Positions 11,588 through 22,409 of a DNA stretch of 64,000 nt are shown here, in pieces. Where the stretch lies: contig BTRK01000003.1 in the NCBI GenBank assembly GCA_036245805.1, positions 4,526,001-4,590,000 of the forward strand, read 5' to 3'. Origin of the DNA: Pristionchus mayeri (taxonomy: Eukaryota; Nematoda; Chromadorea; Rhabditida; Neodiplogasteridae). Below the pieces are notes generated by a model. That model was not told the origin of the DNA. It searched no databases and saw nothing but the letters and a program-made list of their open reading frames with translations. The translations under genes were made by a program, and so were the position numbers. The first letter of the stretch is position 1, and every line of letters starts with the position of its first letter.

Positions 11588-12854
11588 ATCATCAATCCTG
11601 CCTTTACAGTCCGACAAGAAGGTCGACCTCGCCCCATCAAGATGTGCGTCTTCTTCATCGTCGGTACGGTATCCTACCGTAGTCTCTTCGAATCGCGGAC
11701 TGGCTAATACCCTGCTCTTATCCAGGTGGTCCCAGCTTGAGCAAGGGCACCCAGTGCGAGAAGATCGTGGTCAAGTACGGTCTCTCGCATCTCTCTTCCG
11801 GAGACCTCCATCGAGCAAAGGTAAGGATAATGTAGGTTACTGTAGTTGACCTACCGTATCCCGCGTGACCTACCGAAACCCACTGGCGTGGAGCTGACGA
11901 AGATCATGGAGGCTCCCCTGGTACGGTAACACCCTGATTAATGCAGTACAATGGTTACTGTATCCTACTGTCCTTGAAGACTGTGGTGCTCGATCTGATC
12001 AAGGAGGCGATACTCAAGGAAGTGGCCAAGGGCAGCAATGGATTCCTCATCGATGGATACCCCCAAGGATACCAGTTCGAGACTGAGGTACGGTAGGGGT
12101 ACTGTGGCGGGAGACGGTGGGTACTGTAAGCTTGTATGCAGATCATTCCCGCCAAGCTGGCCGTCTATTTCGAAGTTTCGGAGGAGACGCTCGTGACGCG
12201 ACTGCTCAAGTGCGCGGAGACCAGGTATACTGTAGCTCGAAAGAGATTGATAGTACCGTGTCCTCTATCTATTGTCGTGCACTCTCTTGCAGTGGACGTG
12301 ACGACGACAACATAGACGCTACCAAGAAGCGTCTGAAGACGTTCAGCGAAGCGACTGCTCCCGTCGTGGCCCAATACGAGAAGAAGGGCAAACTAGACAA
12401 GGTACGTGCGGGGATTCTGTAGGTGGGTGACATCGTAATCAGAGGTGCAGTCTTCAGGATCTTCCTATGCCTAGGATTCTCAGGACTTCAGATAAATTTA
12501 TCCTCATGCTTGCGCTTCCCAGCAATTGAAATATTTTTGGACTGGTTCATGATAACTATGGCCTAGTTGTGTTACAGTGATTCCATTATAAATATGATAT
12601 AATTTACAAGAAATTAAATGCTATAGTATAGCATTTCGAAAATCATCAAAATTGTCGTTTCAATGGTTGACTAAAATATGGTGCGTTTCTTATGGATTAG
12701 TTTACGTGGAATTTAGTAAGATCATAGAACGCATGTGTTGTTTTCTCATTATTCAATTATAATTATTTATTGAATGCAGATCCCCGTGGCGACACGCAAC
12801 AACGGGCCACGACGGCATTCGGTGGCTACAACAACAAGTGAGTGTTACGAATAA
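11588..12854 (+). CDS. adenylate kinase 1-like protein with altered active site
   Basis: Adenylate kinases interconvert AMP, ADP and ATP in the cytosol. Seven exons fit the family: about 11588-11663, 11726-11820, 11894-11920, 11980-12087, 12142-12224, 12293-12401 and a last exon from 12780. Recognisable blocks in order are [56 protein letters not shown] and [15 protein letters not shown]. Several key positions differ: the P-loop glycine before lysine is Ser (GGPSLSKGT where GGPGSGKGT is usual), and the Arg-containing segment after DGYP is missing ([10 protein letters not shown]). The Arg two residues after LLK is also replaced (LLKCAETS). The final exon does not resemble the usual C-terminus. 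It is either a decaying paralog or a pseudokinase. It converges on the THAP gene with about 60 bp between ends. Confidence 0.75.
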
Positions 12855-12913
12855 ATTAACAAAAGAACAAATCATGATCCCTGTGCCTACTCTGTCCATC
12901 TATGCATGACCCT

Positions 12914-15900
12914 TTACTTCCCTCTACCCCTTCCATTCGCTCTAACTCGCTTGGCTTGTGTGGACTTGAAGGCGGAATCAGAGCTGGAGTCTTCTTCATC
13001 CATCTCTTCTTCGCCCTTCTTCTTCGCTGCTGCTGTCGCTCTTCTCTCCCTCTTCTTCGCAGTTCCCCCCTTCGGCTCATCGGAGAGTCCTTGCTGACCC
13101 GAGGGGTCGGCCGAGGATACTGAAGCTTGGACGGCTGCCACTTCGTGCCGAACTACAGTACCCCCACGCCCTCTCCCTCCTCTCCCGCCTCTTCCTCTTC
13201 CCCTTCTACCTTGATGCAGTGCCATCCAGCGCTCTCCAGCCTCTCCCTCATCCCACTCGGATCCAGACGAGAGCGCGATCTTCTCCACTCCGTCGACGAC
13301 ATCTCCCTCCTTCCCCTCGACCTCTCCCTCGTCTTCCTCCTCTGCTGACTCTTCGTCCTCGGCGTCAGACAGCTCGATCGCATCCATCACAGGGTTGTGG
13401 TCCGAGTCCACCTCCTCTCCGTACAGCCCTTCCCCCAGCTCCTCCGAGACATCGCTCTCTCCCCCATCGCCCTCCTCCCTTTCTTCTGCTCCTTCCGCTC
13501 CTTCCGCCTCCTCCACATCCTTCTCTTCTTCCTGCATCGCCAGCACGTACTCTCGGTCGGTGGGCGCTCCGACCTTCTTCATGAACAGATCCAACTTCCT
13601 CTTCTCGATAACTCCGGGAATCTCCGCCCATACCTGACACGTATTATTTTGTTTCAGTACATTGGCCTACTCGCTGTTTGCAGATTGCTCTTCCGGAATT
13701 ACATGAATGTGCATGTCTAACCTCACGTCTCCATGCGTGGTCAGCCGTGGCCATCTTCCGTTTCACAGTCTCTCCTTCCCTCCCGATAACCTTGACCGAA
13801 CTGTTTCCTCGTTCCTCCCTCAGATTCAGCATATCCAGTAGAGCGAGCGTGTTGTAATGTAGATGGGCAAGTTTGATCAGCTCTCCGTACCACTTTGACG
13901 ATCTGAATTCCTAGTTGCGCGTGTAATATTTAGGATTCGTCCGGAAAGTACAGTAATTATGGCTAACCGAGCAATTCTCTTGGGTGCATAGATATTGATT
14001 ATGCTGTTGAAACACTCATTCGGGGAGGTGTTTTTCTTGGGACTCGCTCTGAGGAAACCAGCGAGAAAAGTGGGCTTCATAATCACAGCTTTCAGCAGCT
14101 GAAACTCCTCGCTGTCCCTCCTGATTAGATGCGCATTGCTCCATCCCAGTCGAGAATGCTTGCACTTGGCAATGCCGTGCAAGAAGGGAACCTGGAAGTA
14201 TTACCGTAGTCTATTACATAATATGGGTAATACATTTTGTGATTGACTCGTAAGTTGTATGTATGAAACATGAAGGCACCTTGGCGAAGTGACGATGTCT
14301 TCCAGTTACGTGTGCGAGAGAAGACAACCAGTATTGCAGTCCAAGCTTACGACTTTTACCGAACTTGGAGTGGATATAGTGCGCATGGTTTATTAACTTC
14401 TTTCTCCAATACTGTATATTGGGGCACTGCTTCTTCTTTGCCAACTGAAAAAAACAACTAATATGGCGTAAGATGTACGTCTCTCTACAGTTTGCATTAT
14501 CTCTTGTTGGTCATAGAAACTAGAGAACAGGTGAAACATAAGTTTCGCATGTCTTCTCCGCCACATTTTACAAGTATAACATGTTCTCTTAACGGTTATA
14601 AGTTGTTCTGCATGTAATTACCTCTCTCAGATCATGGTTAATTCCCTTGACAAGATGCCAAAAATCGAGAAGATGCTTGATGACACTGAAGTCATCCCTC
14701 AGCATCTTCCCTATCTTAGCGTCGTTGTCCGTGCACACTGATCGAATCTACAAGCATGCAGTACTAACCACCCATTGTCATATAAGCATTGATCCGTTCA
14801 AATTATCATTCTGTTCATAGGTGTCCACGCCGGCGGCGACAGGGGGGTTCTGAGCACCGCCCAAATTTGTTCATGGTAAAATCGATAATAAGTGATGGCA
14901 GGTCAAGACTAAGTACCGTACCCAATAGATAGTACAGTACCTCCAGATACAGTATATGGCTACCGTAACCCTCGATCATCACTAACTGACTTAATTTTCA
15001 AAAAAATCAAAGTACCGTACCAAAACGAAAAAAATCAAAGTACCATAACCAATCGATGTTATAGTACCCCAAAATACCGTATTCCGCTACCGTAATCCCG
15101 GAATATCACAAACTAACTTTATTTTTAAAAAGTCCTGGTAACGTATCCAATCGATTCTACAGTACCAAAGTAACTACCGTAACCTAGATCCGTGGGTCAG
15201 ATCCAGTTCCTTGGTTCAAAAATTTTCTAAAAACTCAAAATCGAAAATAAAATTTATTTAAAGTATATTTCCGTATATCTAATTACTGTAGAATCATCTT
15301 ATGATCTATTTGGGATTTCTAGAAAAAAACTTTTTTAGAAAAATGTTTGGCCCATGCTCGAGGTTTACGGTAGCCATATACGGTATCTGGAGGTACTGTA
15401 CTATCGATTGGGTATGGAACGTTGTCTTGACCTACCATCACTTATTATCGATTTTACCATGACCCCCTACTCATGCTTGCGCACCGCCCCAAATTTGGGG
15501 CGGTGCTCAGTACCCCCCCCCCCCTCGCCGCCATTCCTGGACACCTATGATTGTTTTCCCAAAAAGTGAAAGCACCTTGTACAGCTTGGCTAACAAAATC
15601 TTCAGCCCCCTTCTCACTCCCTCCTTCTCCATCCGCCCACTGATACCATCTGAAAAAAATAGCGGACTTCTCTAAACAATTCGATTATCTGTACCAATTC
15701 CCTTCATATGCTTGTGCATATTGATGACAAGTAGAATCAAATTTGTTGTCAGGTGGATGAATGAGATGGTCGCGTTCAGTGCAGTGAAGCCGGGCCGACT
15801 GTACCGTCCGTCAATCGACAAGTCGATTCCTCTCCTCTTCAAGTGAGTTTCCAGTTTTTATGATTAACTAATGAAAATCGAGTGTCTCTGTTACTTCATA

Positions 15901-18203
15901 GTTGAGGGATACTGTAACCTAACAACCAGAGCGTAATTTGTTAGATATGAGAATAATAATCTGATGTAAGTAGTGATCATAGTTGCCCATGCCGGCGGCG
16001 ATTCCCATGACCCCTATTCATGGGTGCTAAGTGATTGTCATGAAAAGTGACAAGCACTTAGCACCCATGAACCCCGGATCATGGTCAAAACTCGATCGGT
16101 AGGTCAAGACTAGGTACCGTACCCAATCGATCATACCGTACTCCAGATACCGTATACCACTACCGTATCCCCCGAGCATCGCACTTACTTTATTTTTAAA
16201 AAGTCCAGGTACGGTGCTCAGTCGATTCTACAGTACTCAAGACATTACCGTAACCCAGTTCCATGGGTCAGATCCAGTTCCTTGGGTCAAACTTTTTTTC
16301 TAAATATTCAAAATCGACAGTAATTTTTTAAAAGAATTCTACCGTATCTCTTGTTACTGTAGAATCATTTTATAATCGATTTAGAATTTTAGAAAAAAAA
16401 TGACAATTGTTTGACCTGAGGAACTGAGTTACGATAGTAACTTGGGTACTGTATAATCGATCCGGCAATCGTACCAAGACTTTACAAATAAAGTTAGTTT
16501 GCGATAATCGGGGATACGGTATCTGATGGTACAGTATGATCGATTCGGTACGGTACCTAGTCTTGACCTACCGATCGATTTTTGACCATGACCCGATGTT
16601 CATGGGTGCTCATGGGTGGTCCAGTGGTGGACAACTATGGTAGTGATTAATATAGAATAATATGTAAGGCACTTCTTGGATAATTGGCCCACCCCCATCC
16701 CCTCCCCATCTCAAAGTGGTTGTGCGACCGAAAATCAAGGAATGAGATCTAAAAATGAGCGGGTAGGGGAGGAAGGGGGGGGGGGTGGGCCAATTATCCA
16801 AGAAGTGCCATATGTAAATGTAGTAACTGCTGAGCATTTATTTGTAAATGCAAAAAATGGAAGCATCGTTGTATAGTTATTCAATTATGCCGCAATGAAG
16901 ATTTACTTACGCTAGCAACATTTCGAACCACACTCTCCACGTATCGCATGTGTCTTTCGTAGACTATATCAACTGCAGGCAGCACGAGCTTCGAGAGAAG
17001 ATCGTACTCTGTACGAGGAGCAGGAAGGGGGAGTCCGAGCACATCACCGAACACGGCCAGTCGCTGAGCGACATTCAGGTGAGAATTTTAAAAAAACATT
17101 GCAAAGATGAATACCGGCAGTGACAATCCTGTAGTGTGGCCAGCAGTGGCAATCTTGGCATTTCCTTCGTAGAAACGACCACATAGGAGTGGTTGAGAAG
17201 GCCAGGATGACTTGACACACTTATTGCACTTCCACTTCAGCACAACGGCCGACCCATGCTGAGAGAAGGATAGCGAGTGAATAGAGGGATCACCGCAAGA
17301 AGGACAACGAGTGAACAGGTTGAGGAGAGACGATGAGGCGATGAGCAAGTAGGGTGGTAGATCAGGAAGAGAGTTGTCTATCGACTCGGTAGAATCAACC
17401 GTTTCTTGTGATGACCCCTGTAGATAATCATGTAAACTTATGATAATACTGTACATCCTTTGTTATTTATTGCTGACCTTTTCTGTTTCTGTTCTGTACT
17501 CCGAATCATCTTGTGAGGGGCATTCGAATAAATTCTGAATAAAGCTATTCTAATCCCAACCGACTAAACTGATTCACCGTGGACGCATAGCGAGATACGG
17601 TCGGAGCACTTGCGGATTGTACTCGCGACAAAGGAGGAATCGGGGGGTCGCTAGGGTCGTTGGTCGATGCAAGAGTTGCCATTCGCGAGAGTGGAGGGGG
17701 AGATCCGTCGGTCTCTTCTACACGAGAATCATCGAGGGTCTCCGCTCGCTAAATCATGGTTCGTCTTATTCCATTTCTTGTGTGTTTCCCCTTTGATATG
17801 TCTCTCCCTCGTCCATTCCCTTCCCCTCGATAAAACGTTACTTGATGGTTCTGACTGCTGTTCAATCGAGAGAGACGCGGCATGGTAGGGGAGGAGGGGG
17901 GTTGTATGCGGTGCTATAATTCAGCACATATTGTTGAAGTTGCTATCAGGATCTACAGGAAAGACTATGATTTCTCACGGGCAGGTCGTCTTCTCCGAAA
18001 TGCACCGAGCACCACACGATCCGCAAAGGAGGACTCGCGCCCAGTCGCGTACGATACAAGCGCAGCATCTCCTCACTCTTTTCAGGAGGGAGCAATAGTC
18101 GATCTACCCACACTTGTTGTTTATGGGGCAGGGAATTGGCCGGGAATCTTCGCATTCCCCCATTCACACCCGACGCTCCACAAAGTGCGCACCTACGTAC
18201 CAT
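12914..18203 (-). CDS. THAP-domain Kolobok-like transposase gene, 13 exons
   Basis: Exons, all joining in one frame to 870 codons: 18203-17979, 17913-17842, 17748-17578, 17534-17478, 17417-17115, 17063-16911, 15836-15695, 15649-15576, 14747-14622, 14444-14280, 14191-13968, 13902-13722, 13633-12914. Residues 1-75 are a THAP zinc finger (C5, C8, W32, C65, H68; spacing slightly long). Residues 176-276 hold CPSCG and CNKC, then WPSQPLL and YEGNAKIATAGHTTG, typical of Kolobok-type transposases. SIDGRYSRPGF (D336), SGRMEKEG, CTDND (D406), DFWHLVKG and TSPNECFN (E555) with YAPKR follow, which are the family's conserved catalytic-region motifs. The last 239 residues are an acidic tract and then an RGG/Lys-rich tail. 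No stops or frame breaks were found. It is either a live or a domesticated transposase. No terminal inverted repeats were found around it. Confidence 0.85.
14816..15549. mobile_element. hAT-type MITE in THAP gene intron 8
   Basis: Inverted termini CATAGGTGTCCA (followed by CGCCGGCGGCG at the left and its complement at the right). It is flanked by near-matching 8-bp duplications ATTCTGTT (14808-14815) and ATTGTTTT (15550-15557). The interior is also largely self-complementary. The right end is only about 20 bp from the exon 8 donor. The same family is at 32811-33662. Confidence 0.8.
15978..16639. mobile_element. hAT-type MITE in THAP gene intron 6, exact 8-bp TSD
   Basis: Termini CATAGTTGCCCA and the complement of CATAGTTGTCCA, flanked by perfect duplications GTAGTGAT at 15970-15977 and 16640-16647. 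The interior is palindromic and carries CTACCGTAACC and GGGTCAGATCCAGTTCC words shared with the element at 14816 and with the satellite at 1100-8640. Confidence 0.85.
16668..16809. mobile_element. 142-bp MITE in THAP gene intron 6, exact 8-bp TSD
   Basis: Inverted termini GGCACTTCTTGGATAATTGG, flanked by perfect ATATGTAA duplications at 16660-16667 and 16810-16817. The centre holds a C/G-rich inverted pair (CCCACCCCCATCCCC opposite a G run). It lies 101 bp before exon 6 on the transcribed strand's 3' side. Confidence 0.9.
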
Positions 18204-18757
18204 CTAAACGATATGGTCAATCAAACACGACGGATTTATGCAAATTGATCACAATGAACCGCAATCACTTTTTTACAAAGAAAATGAACAAAAAAAGGGG
18301 TAACCATGTCGAAATACGGAATTTGAACTGGAGAAAATGGGGTTGAAAAGCATTGGTGCGCATAAGCACCTGAAGGAACTGTAACTAAGCAATCAAGTAT
18401 GCATACCTAGAGGACCCGCAAGCCTGACGCCTACTTACGACAAAATTTATCGAAATTTGAAAGCGCATTCCCTAAGAAAAAGATCGATAACATCCCCTTA
18501 CCGCAACCGGTGCCTCAGAGCCGGACGCGCAGTCCACATAATAGGCGAATTTGCTTAACTACGTAAATGTGACATTTTTTTACTTTATTTAGCAAGGAAG
18601 GCGGAGTTTCGCGGCCCCCTTGCCTACCGTAATCGTCACTTCTTTTAACTATTTCCTGCTTAAATTTAATTATTTTTTTATTTTTTAATAGTGTTTTGGT
18701 ATCAGACTGGGGAGATAAATAATATGAAATTCAATCATTTTTGACCGCCGATTACCT
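18204..18757. other. THAP gene upstream region merging into an interspersed repeat
   Basis: No coding exon is seen upstream of the THAP start at 18203. From about 18590 the sequence is an inverted relative of 9660-9880 (shared GCCTACCGTAATC and the block ending CTTTAA), forming the left flank of the large palindrome. Any promoter of the THAP gene should lie at 18204-18590; no clear TATA box was found. Confidence 0.5.
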
Positions 18758-21169
18758 TTAACGTAGGGGTACTCTGAAACTACTAAAAACTTGTTTTGAT
18801 TGAAATCTGCATAACTTCAAAAATATTTTTCGGGAAAAAAATTCGTTTTTTTGATCTAGATCTCCCATTTCGAGTGGAATCCCATAGCTTTCATGCACAC
18901 CTTGGAATACACTCGTACCTGTATTGTACCCACACCAAATTGGATACTCTCACTTTTTCAAAGTCTGGGGATTTTGAATCGAAGGTAGTGCTTCTGTGCA
19001 CCTGGGTGATAAACTGAAGCCATATCATTCACTCGATGGGCAAATCGATTAAACAAGATATTTTTTAAACATTTCATAGTTTGATATAATACATTAAAAC
19101 TTGAAAACCTGAAATTGTTGCATTTCCGAAAATTCGATTTTTCGACCTTCGATTCTATGTTAATTTTAGTATCTCAAAAAGGTAATTCGCATTGCAAATC
19201 CCATAGTTTCGACCAAGAAGGTGCAGTAGTTCTCACGTTGAGTTCAAATATACATAATGAGCTTCATGTGTGCTTTCAAAGTCCCAATATATGCGCCCTA
19301 ACATCCCTGATCGAGAGAAACAAAAAAAGGAAAATATCGAAATTATGAGGTAATACACTTAATTTACTATCTAAGAACGGTTCTTAACATTCCTAAACCG
19401 CGTGCGTTATGTTCTCATCAATGGTACCTCAGTATTATCCATTTCTGAAATTTTGTTTTTCTGATCATCGATTTTGACGAAATTTTGATATCCAAGAAAC
19501 ACCTATATTAAAGCAGATCCAATAGTTTCAACCGAAAAATGATAGGAGTACTCAGCATGGATGCAGAAATACAAAATCAGTCTCCCACGTGCTCTCAAAC
19601 TCCTGTAAAATATGACCAAATCTACGTGATCGGTAGAATCAAAGAAAAAAGTATAGCGAAATTTAGATGAAACTACATTTTATTTTGTATTAAAGAATGT
19701 ATTCTAGTATTATTTAATCATATCAGTCATGTTGGCATCAATAGTACCACAATTTGGCTCATTTTCGATAATCCGATATTCAGAAGCGCGTTTTTGCCGA
19801 AATTTTGGCATCTGTTGAACATCACACGCATTCCAGAGCCCAATGTTTACAAAAGAAAATGGTAGTATCCTTCACTATTAAAACGAATAATACAACAATG
19901 CATTTTCAATGGATTTCAACTTTCGGATTTTTTTTGAACGAACATTCATGATTGAAGTAGAATAAATTCAATGTCGATCATGCGATTTCGAGAGCAAATA
20001 TCCGAAATTTGAAAGCCAGTGAAAATGCATTGTTGTATTATTCGTTTTAATAGTGAAGGATACTACCATTTTCTTTTATAAACATTGGGCTCTGGAATGC
20101 GTGTGATGTTCAACATATGCCAAAATTTCGGCAAAAACGCGCTTCTGAATATCGGATTATCGAAAATGAGCCAAATTGTGGTACTATTGATGCCAACATG
20201 GCTTATATGATTAAATAATACTACAATACATTCTTTAATACAAAATAAAATGTAGTTTCATCTAAATTTCGCTATACTTTTTTCTTTGATTCTACCGATC
20301 ACATAGATTTGGTCATATTTTACAGGAGTTGGAGAGCACGTGGGAGACTGATTTTGTATTTCTGCATCCATGCTGAGTACTGCTATCATTTCTCGGTTGA
20401 AACTATTGGATCTGCTTTAATATAGGTTTCTTGGATATCAAAATTTCATCAAAAACGATGATCAGAAAAACGAAATTTCAGAAATGGATAATTCTGATGT
20501 ACCATTGATGAGAACATGACGCACGCGGTTTAGGAATGTTAAGAACCGTTCTTAGATAGTAAATTGAGTGTATTACCTCATAATTTCGATATTTTCCTTT
20601 TTTTCGTTTCTCTCGATCAGGGATGTTAGGGTGCATATATTGGGACTTTGAAATCACACATGAAGCTCATTATGTATATTTGAACTCATCGTGAGAACTA
20701 ATGCACCTTCTTGGTCGAAACTATGGGATTTGCAATGCGAATTACCTTTTTGAGATACTAAAATTAACATAGAATCGAAGGTCGAAAAATCGAATTTTCG
20801 GAAATGCAACAATTTCAGGTTTTCAAGTTTTAATGTATTATATCAAGCTATGAAATGTTTAAAAAATATCTTGTTTAATCGATTTGCCCATCGAGTGAAT
20901 GATATGGCTTCAGTTTATCACCCAGGTGCACAGAAGCACTACCTTCGATTCAAAATCCCCAGACTTTGAAAAAGTGAGAGTATCCAATTTGGTGTGGGTA
21001 CAATACAGGTACGAGTGTATTCCAACGTGTGCATGAAAGCTATGGGATTCCACTCGAAATGGGAGATCTAGGCAAAAAAAACGAATTTTTTTCCCGAAAA
21101 ATATTTTTGAAATTATGCAGAATTCAATCAAAACAAGTTTTTAGTAGTTTCAGAGTACCCCTACGTTAA
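18758..21169. mobile_element. 2.4-kb foldback transposon flanked by TTAA
   Basis: Two arms of about 1.17 kb (about 18758-19930 and 19999-21169) are near-perfect inverted copies around a spacer of about 65 bp. The ends read TTAA then CGTAGGGGTACTCTGAAAC at the left and the exact complement at the right. The related sequence at about 9600-9700 has one TTAA and no insert, which supports a 4-bp TTAA target duplication as used by Kolobok and piggyBac elements. Small open frames in the two arms mirror each other and show no recognisable domain. Confidence 0.9.
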
Positions 21170-21720
21170 TGAAAATATGAAACTAAGTCCATCTTCTACC
21201 ATTTAGAAGATACGATTTTCGACTTTTTTGCACTTCATGCGGATTTTCTCACGCATCTTAGGCGGTGACATAAAATATGGGTCATTTTGTGCAATGCGGG
21301 CCCAAGACCCTCCTAACTACCAAGTATGGGCTTTGGGTTCTCATTGCTAGAGGACGTGTCCGGGGGGTGGTTGTTAGGGTCGAGTCTTACGGAGCGGGTC
21401 TCTTAATTCGTCAATTTTGGGCTGAGTGTGCGGAGTGGAGGCGATAAATTGGGCAGAAAATAATTCGTATCAGAAAAACGACGGGGTCAAACACCATACC
21501 CTGCATACAAAAAATGATCCCCAGAACAAGGCGCATCTTATCATATGATTCTCGTCGTTGGTTTTTACCTTATATTCGATATTATATATTCGAGAACCGA
21601 TTTTTCCTATAATTAGCATAAATTTTAATATTCAAATTTAGTGTTGTCGGCATCATGATAAACTAATTTTCCCTCTTTAAAAATTAGATGTTGATTCCTC
21701 AAACGGTTTAATAGTTACGG
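21170..21720. repeat. right flank repeat of the large foldback, then unassigned DNA
   Basis: Positions 21170-21400 are an inverted copy of about 9440-9650 (shared GGTCATTTTGTGCAATGCGG). The rest, to 21720, shows no gene. Confidence 0.7.
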
Positions 21721-22190
21721 ACTGGAAAGTGGGTCTGCCTACACGCAGCCTGGCTCTATCGATCGAGTTGGTGCAAAATGAAGGTGACCACGATGATCAG
21801 CACCATCGAGAATCCCTTTGCACAAGGTTTCGAAAAATCGCACAATATTCCTTTCTTCGGGGAAAAGTGAGAAATCGAAATGTAATTAAATTTGACCTGG
21901 CAAGATGCCAGATTTTCTCTCGACGGGAAAATCAGGGGAAATATTAAGCTCGTGTTATTAAGCTCGTGTTCGCAACATCGTTTGTAAAATTGCGGTATGT
22001 TTCAGATGCAAATCAAGTTTCGACTTTGTAATTTGATTTCGAAAAGAACTCTTCGCTTTCTAACCTTATGGAATGCTGTGATCGGTGTGCCAGACCTTGC
22101 CCGATTCTTACTTGACCGCCGTCATATAATATACCTCGGCTTCATGTGCATCAATCGTCTCAATGAAAGGCCATATAAGTCGAGTTGATT
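21721..22190. repeat. composite interspersed repeat
   Basis: Contains the 21841-22082 copy of the repeat seen at 6735. It is bounded by sequence (GAGTTGGTGCAAAATGAAGG, then GGTGTGCCAGACCTTG) that is partly related, in inverted orientation, to about 41030-41150 in the F-box intron. This suggests one larger element carrying the repeat as an internal segment. Confidence 0.55.
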
Positions 22191-22369
22191 AACTGATTTG
22201 CACTCGGAGTAATGAACGATAGGGACAATTTATTGGGGTTTTGAACACCTGCATTGTGATTCCCTGTATGAAAATCTTCTGAAGAGTCAAGTGCAAACAA
22301 ACTGCTAAATTCAGCAGAAATTTCGAAATTATTACTTTCACACGGTTGCTTCAAGTGAATCATCTGAAT

Positions 22370-22384
22370 CTGCGTATAAAAGAG
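22370..22384 (+). promoter_or_regulatory. TATA-like box of secreted protein copy 1
   Basis: CTGCGTATAAAAGAGG lies about 30 bp before the start codon at 22410 and is preserved in the inverted paralog (around 40455, minus strand), where the codons also align. The short spacing implies a very short 5' leader. Confidence 0.45.
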
Positions 22385-22409
22385 GAATACACATGCAGAT
22401 TTTGCAAAT

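Noticed and set aside
13127..13637. Ser- and Pro-rich plus-strand open frames
   Set aside because: They are antisense shadows of the low-complexity last exon of the THAP gene, whose frame is supported by splice phase.
17882..18346. 154-codon plus-strand open frame
   Set aside because: It lies antisense to the THAP zinc-finger exon, whose cysteine and histidine pattern and splice phase are convincing.
18796..21131. Mirror-image open frames of about 73 codons on opposite strands
   Set aside because: They are the two arms of one palindrome; no protein family resemblance.
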